A DNA stretch of 64,000 nt from an uncultured Prevotella sp. (GTDB lineage: Bacteria > Bacteroidota > Bacteroidia > Bacteroidales > Bacteroidaceae). The notes under the pieces are model-generated. The model had not been told where the DNA came from. It did no database searches and saw nothing but the letters and a program-made list of their open reading frames with translations. The DNA is taken from assembly GCA_900551055.1 (NCBI GenBank), contig URUK01000001.1, positions 1 through 64,000 on the forward strand, read 5' to 3'. Positions 43,831 to 51,517 of the stretch are shown piece after piece. Numbering within the stretch: position 1 is the stretch's first letter; each line of letters opens with the position of its first letter. Position numbers and translations under genes: made by a program.

Positions 43831-43909
43831 TCCAATTGGTTAAAAGAGCATGACAAAGAACGTCCGTATGGCAGTCGATGTTGTTTACAATGAAAGACAC
43901 ACGTCTGTA

Positions 43910-44779
43910 TCAACTTCTCATGGCAAATAATTGCATCAACGCTTTGACATAATCTTGGTTCGTCGCAATCGAAACATTGTCCACATTGCTTTTGTTGAAA
44001 GTGTCTTTTAGCATTTTTTGCCTGTTCTGCCAATAGGCGTGATGGGCGTTCCGCAACCTCTTGTCACTTGTGTCTATATACATCTCGTGGCCGGTTTCGG
44101 CGTCAAGTACGCGCATGATACCGACATCTGGCAGTGATTCGGCGCGTGGGTCGTAAACCTGGACAGCTACGACATCGTGCTTACGGTTGCATATTGTAAG
44201 CGCGTTTTCAAACTCGCCTTTTGTGTAAAAGTCGCTCATGAGAAATGCCGTACACTTCCTTTTCAGTACGCTTGTTAGAAACTCTACTGCCATTTTCACG
44301 TCTGTCTTCAGGCTTTCCGGGTGGAAGTCAAGCATTTCTCGTATAATGAACAGTATGTGTTTGCGGCCTTTTTTTGGCGGAATGTATTTTTCTATCCTGT
44401 CGGAAAAGAATATCACGCCTATTTTGTCGTTGTTCTGTATTGCGCTGAAGGCGAGCGTTGCGGCTATTTCTGTCACCACTTCACGCTTTGTCGCGTTTTG
44501 TGTTCCAACGTCCAGTGAACCGCTGACATCAATGAGAAGCATCACTGTAAGTTCTCGCTCTTCCTCATATACCTTTACGAAAGGTTTGTGGAAACGTGCA
44601 GACACGTTCCAGTCTATGTCTCGGATGTCATCGCCGTATTGGTATTCGCGCACTTCGCTGAAAGCCATTCCGCGTCCCTTGAATGCGGAATGGTATTGTC
44701 CGGCGAAGATGTTGTTGCTTAACCCCCGGGCTTTTATTTCTATCTTGCGTACTTTTTTGAGTATGTCTTGGGTCTCCAT
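43910..44779 (-). CDS. DUF58 domain protein of the Bat operon
   Basis: The ATG at 44779 overlaps the moxR stop (TGATG), giving 289 residues; a TTG one codon upstream is less likely. It contains the DUF58 pattern: GMAFSEVREYQYGDDIRDIDWNVSARFHKPFVKVYEEERELTVMLLIDVSGSLDVG, with a vWA-like MIDAS (DVSGS). DUF58 proteins with MoxR and vWA proteins form a chaperone-like module. Expected cytoplasmic. Confidence 0.9.
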   Translation of the reverse strand: METQDILKKVRKIEIKARGLSNNIFAGQYHSAFKGRGMAFSEVREYQYGDDIRDIDWNVSARFHKPFVKVYEEERELTVMLLIDVSGSLDVGTQNATKREVVTEIAATLAFSAIQNNDKIGVIFFSDRIEKYIPPKKGRKHILFIIREMLDFHPESLKTDVKMAVEFLTSVLKRKCTAFLMSDFYTKGEFENALTICNRKHDVVAVQVYDPRAESLPDVGIMRVLDAETGHEMYIDTSDKRLRNAHHAYWQNRQKMLKDTFNKSNVDNVSIATNQDYVKALMQLFAMRS

Positions 44780-45774
44780 CAAGGCACCTCCACCTTATTT
44801 ATTATGTCACTGACGATTTCTTCGCTTGTAACGTTCGTAGCTTCAGCTTCATACGAAAGCCCTATTCTGTGCCTAAGCACATCGTGGGCCACGGCGCGCA
44901 CGTCCTCGGGGATTACGTATCCGCGGTGCTTGATGAATGCGTATGCGCGTGATGCCTTGGCCAGGTTTATGCTGGCGCGCGGACTGCCTCCGAACGTTAT
45001 CAGGTCTTTCAGCTGCGGCAGGCCGTACCGGTCGGGATAGCGCGTTGCGAAAACGATGTCGGCGATGTATTGTTCTATCTTCTCGTCAATGTAGACTTTC
45101 CTTACGACTTCGCGCGCCTCGATGATTTCTTCAGCGGATATGACCGGTGAGATTTCAGGAAGCGAACCTTGAAGGTTCTCACGTATAATCAGTTTTTCTT
45201 CTTCAATCGTAGGGTAGTCGATGATGACTTTCAGCATGAATCGGTCTACCTGTGCTTCCGGTAACGGATATGTGCCTTCCTGTTCTATCGGGTTTTGGGT
45301 CGCCATTACAAGGAACGGACGTGGCAGGTCAAACGTGTCGCTGCCGATTGTAACCTGATGTTCCTGCATGGCTTCAAGCAATGCGCTCTGTACCTTCGCC
45401 GGAGCACGGTTTATTTCATCGGCCAATATGAAATTTGCGAATACCGGACCTTTTTTTACTTGGAACTTTTCGTCTTTCTGCGAATATATCATTGTTCCGG
45501 TAACGTCGGCCGGAAGCAGGTCGGGAGTGAACTGTATTCTGCTGTATTTTGAATCGACAAGCTGAGCCAAAGTCTTGATGGCAAGCGTTTTTGCAAGTCC
45601 GGGCACACCTTCAAGCAAAATGTGGCCGTCGCTCAACAGTCCGATTAGCAGTGTCTCTACCAAATGTTTCTGTCCCACTATTACGCGGTTCATACCCATT
45701 GTCAGGTTTGACACAAAAGAGCTTTTTTGTTCTATCAAGATATTCAATTCACGGATATCCATTGATTCTGCCAT
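44779..45774 (-). CDS. moxR: MoxR-type AAA+ ATPase
   Basis: A 331-residue AAA+ protein. Walker A is degenerate but in place (LLEGVPGLAKTLAIKTLAQ), Walker B reads FILADEINRAPAKVQSALLEAMQE, with MATQNPIEQEGTYPLPEAQVDRFML as sensor 1 region and FGGSPRASINLAKASRAYAF near the sensor 2 site. MoxR proteins act as chaperones for the vWA proteins encoded downstream. It is the first gene of the seven-gene minus-strand Bat operon. Confidence 0.95.
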   Translation of the reverse strand: MAESMDIRELNILIEQKSSFVSNLTMGMNRVIVGQKHLVETLLIGLLSDGHILLEGVPGLAKTLAIKTLAQLVDSKYSRIQFTPDLLPADVTGTMIYSQKDEKFQVKKGPVFANFILADEINRAPAKVQSALLEAMQEHQVTIGSDTFDLPRPFLVMATQNPIEQEGTYPLPEAQVDRFMLKVIIDYPTIEEEKLIIRENLQGSLPEISPVISAEEIIEAREVVRKVYIDEKIEQYIADIVFATRYPDRYGLPQLKDLITFGGSPRASINLAKASRAYAFIKHRGYVIPEDVRAVAHDVLRHRIGLSYEAEATNVTSEEIVSDIINKVEVP

Positions 45775-45812
45775 AATGCGTAGTGTTATAAGTTGTATTT
45801 GAAAATTTAGCG

Positions 45813-45820
45813 CAAAAATA
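45813..45820 (-). promoter_or_regulatory. -7 element of the Bat operon promoter
   Basis: CAAAAATA on the plus strand reads TATTTTTG on the minus strand, matching TAnnTTTG. A TTCG (45844-45841) lies at the right distance for a weak -33. Predicted leader about 33 nt before moxR. Confidence 0.5.
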
Positions 45821-46002
45821 CTACATTATGGTTTTATGTGCGAAAAAATGGAACTAAATAATATTAAAAAGCTGTCCTGATACACATATTTAACGTGCTT
45901 TCAACGAATTTTATAGGTGTGTCTTGCCTGTTGCGGAAGGCGTGCCGGCCAGCCGTAATGGAGTTTCCCGCGAAGTGTTATTCCGTTGAAAATCAGCACG
46001 TT

Positions 46003-46090
46003 CGTAAAAGGTGGCGTTTTGCCGTGTGAAACTCCGCAAATTGTAATGCAAAAGGCCATGTTTTACATCGCAAAACATGGCCTTTCGTAC
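46003..46090. repeat. 88-bp four-module repeat element, copy 6
   Basis: Modules start at 46003, 46025, 46047 and 46069. Modules 3 and 4 pair over AAAGGCCATGTTTT and AAAACATGGCCTTT. It is preceded by TTGAAAATCAGCACGTT, nearly identical to the lead-in of copy 5. Confidence 0.85.
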
Positions 46091-46174
46091 AAGAGGACGT
46101 CATGTCCCGTTTAATGGAACGGTTGGAAAAGTTGGCCTATAAAGTGTCTCGCAGTAAAGTATAAGCTCGCTTTT

Positions 46175-46981
46175 TCAACCGAGAACCTTTATGCTTGTTT
46201 CGCCGGAATATGATATTACAAGTTCAACAAGGAAACTGCTCGGACTGTCGGGGATTGTGAGTTGTGTCTGATAATGCAGTCCGTCGTCTGATGCGGACGT
46301 CAGTTTGATGTCGCTCAATATGCTTTGTTTTAGCATGTTCTGCGGAACTGCGGCGGCAAAATCGGCTTTGGTGAAGTCTTTTGAGAACACCTTGTCGCGT
46401 CCGTGAAATACGCTCACGTGGATTATGTTGTCGTAATAAATGTTTTCAACTTCAATGCCTTCCGCATTGTAAAACGACCTGTACACTTTATACGTCGTAG
46501 GGTTTATCTGCACGTAGCTGTGGTATCTCTTTTCGGAAAACACTACAACGGTGTCACTTTTTATGGTCTTGCCTTGGTTTATGGGCAATATGCGGTGGCG
46601 TACAAACTGTAATGAATCGTTAGGGTCTTCGCTTTTTACAAGTTTTATGACTTCGTTGTTCTGGTTCTTAAACTCGAAGATATGTGCACTTTTGCGTATT
46701 ATCGGATATTTTGATATGTTATTGCCAAGCATTATCATGGTGTCCCCGATAATCTGGAACTTGACGGGGCTGTTTGTCTGGTCGGGATAATATACGGTGT
46801 CGCCTTTTATCTTGAATATTGCAGTTTCTTCATAGGCATCCATCCAAATACCTTCGAGCATGGCCTTGGCCTTCAGGTCTTCTTTGGCTTCAGCGTCCTG
46901 ATTGTTTTTCCCTCTGCATTCACAAAGGAGTATGGCTGCGGCCACAGCTGCGATATAATATGATATTTTATTTCGTACCAT
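46175..46981 (-). CDS. DUF4738-type lipoprotein
   Basis: A 268-residue lipoprotein with a signal ending ILLCEC (Cys about residue 22) followed by RGKNNQDAEAKED. The middle alternates short beta strands (VYYPDQTNSPVKFQIIGDTMIMLGNN) and the protein ends VELVISYSGETSIKVLG. The pattern matches DUF4738 proteins of Bacteroidales, of unknown role. It is 114 nt downstream of rfbC on the same strand, so co-transcription is possible. Confidence 0.6.
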   Translation of the reverse strand: MVRNKISYYIAAVAAAILLCECRGKNNQDAEAKEDLKAKAMLEGIWMDAYEETAIFKIKGDTVYYPDQTNSPVKFQIIGDTMIMLGNNISKYPIIRKSAHIFEFKNQNNEVIKLVKSEDPNDSLQFVRHRILPINQGKTIKSDTVVVFSEKRYHSYVQINPTTYKVYRSFYNAEGIEVENIYYDNIIHVSVFHGRDKVFSKDFTKADFAAAVPQNMLKQSILSDIKLTSASDDGLHYQTQLTIPDSPSSFLVELVISYSGETSIKVLG

Positions 46982-47035
46982 AATAGTTTTTGGTTGACTG
47001 ACCGGAATGGAATGTCTGCAAGTAGACTTCCACTC

Positions 47036-47063
47036 AGCCAGTCTGTTTCATGACAGGCTGGCT
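47036..47063. terminator. Hairpin between rfbC and the DUF4738 lipoprotein gene
   Basis: AGCCAGTCTGT (47036-47046) pairs with ACAGGCTGGCT (47053-47063), 11 bp with one wobble and a 6-nt loop. No T-run follows on either strand, so it may attenuate or stabilise the transcript rather than end it. Confidence 0.4.
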
Positions 47064-47095
47064 TTATGCTCCTGGCAATGTTTAAATCCGCTTTT

Positions 47096-47644
47096 TCATT
47101 CGAAGTGCTCAGCCTCGTCAAATGGCAAGGCTGCCAAGTCTTTCGCGCTGGTCAGTATGTCTTTGGAGGCCATAGGCCAGTCTATGCCGAGTTTTGCATC
47201 GTCAAATCGTACGGAAGCTTCATGCTCCGAGGCGTATATGTTGTCAACCTTGTATGTGAATATGGCTTCATCGCTTAGCACGAGAAAGCCGTGTGCAAAG
47301 CCGCGTGGTATGAAAAACTGCCTTTTGTTCTCGTCGCTTAGCTCCACAGCGACATGCTTGCCGAATGTTTCCGAGCTTTTTCTCATGTCTACGGCGACAT
47401 CGAGCACACGTCCTTTGATTACGCGTACAAGCTTCGCCTGCGAATATTCTCCTTTTTGGTAGTGCAAGCCGCGTAGCACTCCGCGGCTCGATTTTGATTC
47501 ATTGTCTTGGATGAAGTTGACGGCTCCAATGTGTTTTGTGAAGTCTTCTTGTTTGTACGCTTCAAAAAAATACCCTCTGGCATCTTCAAAAACTTTTGGC
47601 TGTAAGATGTAAACGCCTTCAATTTCAGTTTTTATGTATTCCAT
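47096..47644 (-). CDS. rfbC: dTDP-4-dehydrorhamnose 3,5-epimerase
   Basis: A 182-residue cupin enzyme with family motifs: DARGYFFEAYKQEDF, SSRGVLRGLHYQKGEYSQAKLVRVIKGRVLDVAVDMRKSSETFGKH (catalytic His in GLHYQ) and RQFFIPRGFAHGFLVLSDEAIFTYKVDNIY (catalytic Tyr). It converts dTDP-4-keto-6-deoxyglucose to the L-rhamnose precursor for surface polysaccharides. The other rml genes are not in this window. Promoter -7 TACTTTTG at 47675-47668 gives a short leader (about 20 nt). Confidence 0.93.
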   Translation of the reverse strand: MEYIKTEIEGVYILQPKVFEDARGYFFEAYKQEDFTKHIGAVNFIQDNESKSSRGVLRGLHYQKGEYSQAKLVRVIKGRVLDVAVDMRKSSETFGKHVAVELSDENKRQFFIPRGFAHGFLVLSDEAIFTYKVDNIYASEHEASVRFDDAKLGIDWPMASKDILTSAKDLAALPFDEAEHFE

Positions 47645-47667
47645 AAAGCAAAAAAATTAAACACGTG

Positions 47668-47675
47668 CAAAAGTA
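47668..47675 (-). promoter_or_regulatory. -7 element of the rfbC promoter
   Basis: CAAAAGTA on the plus strand is TACTTTTG on the minus strand. No clear -33 TTTG is seen 19-21 bp further upstream. Confidence 0.5.
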
Positions 47676-47737
47676 TAAAATATATCTGGAAATATAAAAC
47701 GGCGAGTGAGTTTTTTTGTTCTTTAAGCGTTATTATA

Positions 47738-47769
47738 TTTGCTTTTTCGGATTAAAAACATTAATTTTG
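47738..47769 (+). promoter_or_regulatory. Promoter of the HU/SPOR gene, predicted leaderless
   Basis: TTTG at 47738-47741, 20 bp, TAATTTTG at 47762-47769. Taking G as -5, +1 is 47774, one base before the GTG start at 47775. Confidence 0.75.
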
Positions 47770-47774
47770 CACTC

Positions 47775-48884
47775 GTGATAGATTTGGATAGACATATTGA
47801 GATATTGCTGCTGAAAAGCGATTGCGTCATAGTTCCTGGATTGGGCGGATTTGTCGCAAGCCATGTCGCGGCCAGGTATGATGCCGGCGACAAGATGTTC
47901 ATTCCGCCTTTAAGGACGCTTGGCTTCAATCCAAAGTTGAGTGTAAACGATTCGCTGTTGGTGCAATCTTATTCGGATGCTTACGACATGAGTTATCCGG
48001 ATGCTCTCGCGCGTATAGAAAAAGAGGTGGAAGAATTAAGGCAACACGTGCAGAATGCAGGTTCTTACGAACTTAACGATATAGGCGTGTTGTCTTTTAA
48101 CGGTGACGGCAACTGGGAATTTAGGCCATGTGAGGCCGGCATACTTACTCCGGGATTGTACGGGTTGAGTTCATTTGACATGGATATGAACACCGTACCC
48201 GTGGCGAAAGGAAAGGACGTACTACCAGATTTGACATCAGTTACGTTTGAGATAAATCAAGACGCAAGGAAAGGCACTTCGAAAAGCGATGGTACTGAGC
48301 CCAAACGTAAGACTTATGGCGATAAAAGCGTGCGGATAAAAATCAGTGCGTTGCGGAATTTTGTCGCAGCCGTAATAGCTGTTGTGTTGTTTTTGGTATT
48401 GGGCACGCCACTTAATGAAGGCTTTAAAGGTATGAGCGCCGGAAATGTGGCTGAGACTGTTGTAGGCAGTATTGTGAAAGACGGATATGAAAACATTGTA
48501 AGGAATACAAACTCGGTACGTTCAGCTCAATCCTGTACGGTCGTGCCTTCAAAAAAGACTGACGTTCGACCCGTCACAGAAAATGCTTCGACAAGGCGTC
48601 CCGTTGCGGGCATTGTGAAGCCAAAGGCAGACGAACCGTATTATTGCATTGTGCTGGCAAGCAAAGTGTCTGAGGCTAACGCAGAAGCATTTGTCAAGCG
48701 ACTGAAGGAAGACGGGTTTACAGAAGCCCGTGTCTTGGTCGGGAATAACAAGTCTGTAAAAGTTGTTTATGGCCGTTATGATAGCCAGAGCAAGGCGTAC
48801 AACGAGCTGAACAACTTGAAAGGGGAGGAGTATTTTTACGAGGCCTGGGTCTATCATGTAACAAATACAAATGAAAAGGGTTAG
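47775..48884 (+). CDS. HU/CCDC81-domain protein with C-terminal SPOR domain
   Basis: The start is a GTG (VIDLDRHIEILLLKSDCVIVPGLGGFV, as in the family), giving 369 residues; an ATG at 47739 in the same frame lies inside the promoter. The N-terminal 130 residues match the Bacteroidetes HU-CCDC81 domain. A basic segment precedes a transmembrane helix at about 196-213 (FVAAVIAVVLFLVLGTPL), and residues 288-363 form a SPOR domain (YYCIVLASKVSEANAEAFVKRLKEDGFTEARVLVGNNKSVKVVYGRYDSQSKAYNELNNLKG), which binds denuded peptidoglycan. Such proteins may link DNA or cytoplasmic partners to the septum. It overlaps the FHA gene by 14 nt. Confidence 0.85.
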   Translation: MIDLDRHIEILLLKSDCVIVPGLGGFVASHVAARYDAGDKMFIPPLRTLGFNPKLSVNDSLLVQSYSDAYDMSYPDALARIEKEVEELRQHVQNAGSYELNDIGVLSFNGDGNWEFRPCEAGILTPGLYGLSSFDMDMNTVPVAKGKDVLPDLTSVTFEINQDARKGTSKSDGTEPKRKTYGDKSVRIKISALRNFVAAVIAVVLFLVLGTPLNEGFKGMSAGNVAETVVGSIVKDGYENIVRNTNSVRSAQSCTVVPSKKTDVRPVTENASTRRPVAGIVKPKADEPYYCIVLASKVSEANAEAFVKRLKEDGFTEARVLVGNNKSVKVVYGRYDSQSKAYNELNNLKGEEYFYEAWVYHVTNTNEKG

Positions 48885-49401
48885 ATGTCCGAAATGTGAT
48901 GAATTTGTCACATTTGATGAAACGAAATATAATGAGGGGCAGGCTTTGGTCTTTGTTTGCCCTCAATGCGGTAAGCAGTTTGGCGTAAAGATAGGCAAGT
49001 CGAAGTTGAGGAATGTCCGTAAGGAAGAAGTCTTGGATGAAAACGCTGATGAGCACGGTTATGGCTCGATAGTTGTAATTGAAAATGTTTTTCACTATAA
49101 GCAGGTCATCCCACTGCAATATGGCGACAATGTCATCGGCCGCTATATGAAGGGAAGCAAGACTAATACGCCGATAGAAACCAATGACCCGAGTTTAGAC
49201 ATAAATCATTGCGTCATAAACGTGTCAAAGGATAAGAAGGGGAGGCTAAAGTATCAGTTGAGCGATGGCCCGAGCAACACAGGGACTTTTGTGGACAATG
49301 AGATTTTAGGTTATCGTGAAAGGCGTGTCATTAATGATGGCACATTGTTTACAATTGGAGCTACAAGCATAATTCTAAGGGCGAGCCGTCAAGAAGAGTA
49401 A
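48871..49401 (+). CDS. Zinc-ribbon plus FHA-domain protein
   Basis: A 176-residue protein. Residues 1-45 are a zinc ribbon (CPKC ... CPQC, MJ0042-type). Residues 65-175 form an FHA domain with the signature residues GRYMKGS, NDPSLDINHCVI and a Ser-Asn-Thr-Gly-Thr-Phe-Val turn. FHA domains bind phosphothreonine peptides, so a partner phosphorylated by a kinase such as the one at 10246 is conceivable. It overlaps the HU/SPOR gene and is probably its functional partner. A hairpin terminator follows. Confidence 0.85.
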   Translation: MKRVRCPKCDEFVTFDETKYNEGQALVFVCPQCGKQFGVKIGKSKLRNVRKEEVLDENADEHGYGSIVVIENVFHYKQVIPLQYGDNVIGRYMKGSKTNTPIETNDPSLDINHCVINVSKDKKGRLKYQLSDGPSNTGTFVDNEILGYRERRVINDGTLFTIGATSIILRASRQEE

Positions 49402-49460
49402 TTTATGGTTTGCCCAGAGAGGTTGATGCATACTTGTTCTTTTGTTAAATTATTATAAAT

Positions 49461-49500
49461 AAATGCCGCGTGTGGCATTTATTTGACTTGATTTTTTTTG
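49461..49500 (+). terminator. Intrinsic terminator after the FHA gene
   Basis: AAATGCC (49461-49467) pairs with GGCATTT (49474-49480), and T-rich sequence follows. Its downstream part overlaps the rpsA promoter area. Confidence 0.6.
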
Positions 49501-49525
49501 ACTTGGATTAAAGATTGTATCTTTG
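49497..49525 (+). promoter_or_regulatory. Promoter of rpsA
   Basis: TTTG at 49497-49500, 17 bp, TATCTTTG at 49518-49525. Predicted start near 49530; leader about 55 nt. Confidence 0.6.
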
Positions 49526-49585
49526 CGCCCGATTTTAGACAATATAAAGTCGAACTTTATTAATTAAAACCTAATTAAATTTTTT

Positions 49586-51358
49586 ATGTCAGATTTAAAG
49601 AACGTGCAACCATTGGCAGACTTCAACTGGGATGAGTTTGAAAATGGAAGTCAGGCAAGCGTAAGCAAAGAAGAACTTGAAAAGGCTTACGATGAAACCC
49701 TTAACAAAGTCAGCGAGCATCAGGTTGTTGACGGAACTGTTATTTCTATTGACAAGAAAGAAGTTGTTGTCAATATCGGTTACAAGAGTGATGGTGTCAT
49801 TCCGGCCAGCGAGTTCCGTTACAATCCGGATTTGAAGGTTGGCGACACAGTTGAAGTTTATGTTGAAAACCAGGAAGACAAGAAGGGACAGTTGTTGCTC
49901 TCACACAAGAAAGCTCGTTTGAGCAAGAGCTGGGAGCGTGTAAATGCCGCTCTTGATAATGAGGAAGTCATACAGGGATACATCAAGTGCCGTACGAAGG
50001 GTGGCATGATAGTTGATGTGTTTGGTATAGAAGCTTTCCTTCCCGGAAGTCAGATTGACGTTCATCCTATACGTGATTACGATGTATTTGTCGGCAAGAC
50101 AATGGAATTCAAGGTTGTTAAGATAAACCAGGAGTTCCGCAATGTCGTTGTTTCGCACAAAGCTCTCATCGAAGCCGAACTTGAGGCGCAGAAGAAGGAA
50201 ATCATCAGCAAGCTTGAAAAGGGACAGATACTTGAAGGAACAGTCAAGAACATCACTACTTATGGTGTATTTGTTGACCTTGGCGGTGTTGACGGACTCA
50301 TCCATATCACAGATCTTTCATGGGGCCGTGTAAGCGATCCGCATGAGGTTGTAGCCTTGGATCAGAAGATAAATGTTGTCATACTTGATTTTGATGACGA
50401 CAAGAAACGCATTGCTCTGGGCTTGAAACAGCTTACTCCGCATCCTTGGGATGCGCTTGATCCGAACCTCAAGGTTGGTGACCATGTCAACGGTAAGGTT
50501 GTTGTCATAGCTGATTATGGTGCATTTGTTGAAATTGCTCCAGGTGTTGAGGGACTTATCCACGTTTCGGAAATGAGCTGGAGCCAGCATCTGCGCAGTG
50601 CACAGGAGTTCTTGCACGTGGGTGATGAAGTTGAGGCAGTAGTTCTTACTCTTGACCGTGAAGAGCGCAAGATGTCTCTTGGCATCAAGCAGCTTAAGGA
50701 AGATCCATGGGAGACAATAGAAGTCAAGTACCCCATTGGCAGCAAGCACACAGCCAAGGTTCGTAACTTCACCAATTTCGGAATTTTTGTTGAACTGGAA
50801 GAGGGTGTAGACGGCCTTATTCATATAAGCGATTTGTCTTGGACAAAGAAAGTTAAGCATCCTTCAGAATTTACACAAGTTGGAGCTGATATCGATGTTG
50901 TAGTGCTGGAGATAGACAAGGAAAACCGTCGTCTTAGCCTTGGTCATAAGCAGCTGGAAGAAAATCCGTGGGATACTTATGAGACTATCTATACTCCGGG
51001 CTCAATCCACACAGGCAAGATAACAGAGATTATGGACAAGGGTGCTGTCATCGCTCTCAATGAAGGTGGTGAAGGTTTTGCAACTCCCAAGCACCTTGTG
51101 AAGGAAGATGGAAGCCAGGCTCAGCTTGGAGAGGAACTTCAGTTCAAGGTTATTGAGTTTGTGAAGGAAACCAAGAGGATAATCCTTTCACACAGCCGCA
51201 CATTCGAGGATGTGAAGGACGAGCCTAAGAAGGCTGTACGCAAGAAGGCTAAGAAGGAGGAAACTCCTGCAATCAATAATATTGCAGCCGGAACAACACT
51301 GGGTGACATTGATGCACTTGCAGAGTTGAAGGCCAAGATGGAGAAAGGCGAAAAGTAA
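49586..51358 (+). CDS. rpsA: 30S ribosomal protein S1
   Basis: A 590-residue protein with six S1 OB-fold repeats: DGTVISIDKKEVVVNIGYKSDGVIPASEF, the second (EGYIKCRTKGGMIVDVFGIEAFLPGSQID-like), the third (EGTVKNITTYGVFVDLGGVDGLIHITDLSW), the fourth (NGKVVVIADYGAFVEIAPGVEGLIHVSEMSW), the fifth (FTNFGIFVELEEGVDGLIHISDLSW) and a degenerate sixth (KITEIMDKGAVIALNEGGEGFATP). A Lys/Glu-rich tail follows. It binds mRNA near the ribosome; Bacteroidetes, with few Shine-Dalgarno leaders, depend on it for initiation. Own promoter and a strong terminator enclose it. Confidence 0.97.
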   Translation: MSDLKNVQPLADFNWDEFENGSQASVSKEELEKAYDETLNKVSEHQVVDGTVISIDKKEVVVNIGYKSDGVIPASEFRYNPDLKVGDTVEVYVENQEDKKGQLLLSHKKARLSKSWERVNAALDNEEVIQGYIKCRTKGGMIVDVFGIEAFLPGSQIDVHPIRDYDVFVGKTMEFKVVKINQEFRNVVVSHKALIEAELEAQKKEIISKLEKGQILEGTVKNITTYGVFVDLGGVDGLIHITDLSWGRVSDPHEVVALDQKINVVILDFDDDKKRIALGLKQLTPHPWDALDPNLKVGDHVNGKVVVIADYGAFVEIAPGVEGLIHVSEMSWSQHLRSAQEFLHVGDEVEAVVLTLDREERKMSLGIKQLKEDPWETIEVKYPIGSKHTAKVRNFTNFGIFVELEEGVDGLIHISDLSWTKKVKHPSEFTQVGADIDVVVLEIDKENRRLSLGHKQLEENPWDTYETIYTPGSIHTGKITEIMDKGAVIALNEGGEGFATPKHLVKEDGSQAQLGEELQFKVIEFVKETKRIILSHSRTFEDVKDEPKKAVRKKAKKEETPAINNIAAGTTLGDIDALAELKAKMEKGEK

Positions 51359-51383
51359 ATCTTGCATATCTATTGATAACAGT

Positions 51384-51415
51384 CCCCACAGCCATTTGGC
51401 TGTGGGGATTTTTTT
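51384..51415 (+). terminator. Intrinsic terminator of rpsA
   Basis: CCCCACAGCC (51384-51393) pairs perfectly with GGCTGTGGGG (51398-51407), loop ATTT, followed by ATTTTTTTAT. Confidence 0.95.
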
Positions 51416-51479
51416 ATATTGTATTCTTTTTATTGGCAAAAAGAATAGTGTTACGTTTTATAGTGATATAAAAATGTTG

Positions 51480-51487
51480 TAATTTTG
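51480..51487 (+). promoter_or_regulatory. -7 element of the AddB-like gene promoter
   Basis: TAATTTTG at 51480-51487; TTTT at 51456-51459 is a weak -33. Leader about 25 nt. Confidence 0.45.
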
Positions 51488-51517
51488 CATTGTATGTTTT
51501 TATAATTCATCAATTGT

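Larger units (their letters stand above)
45775..46174. other. Intergenic region upstream of moxR
   Basis: It carries the minus-strand moxR promoter (45813-45820 region) and repeat element copy 6 (46003-46090). No gene is seen; the rest is AT-rich and unremarkable. Confidence 0.55.
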
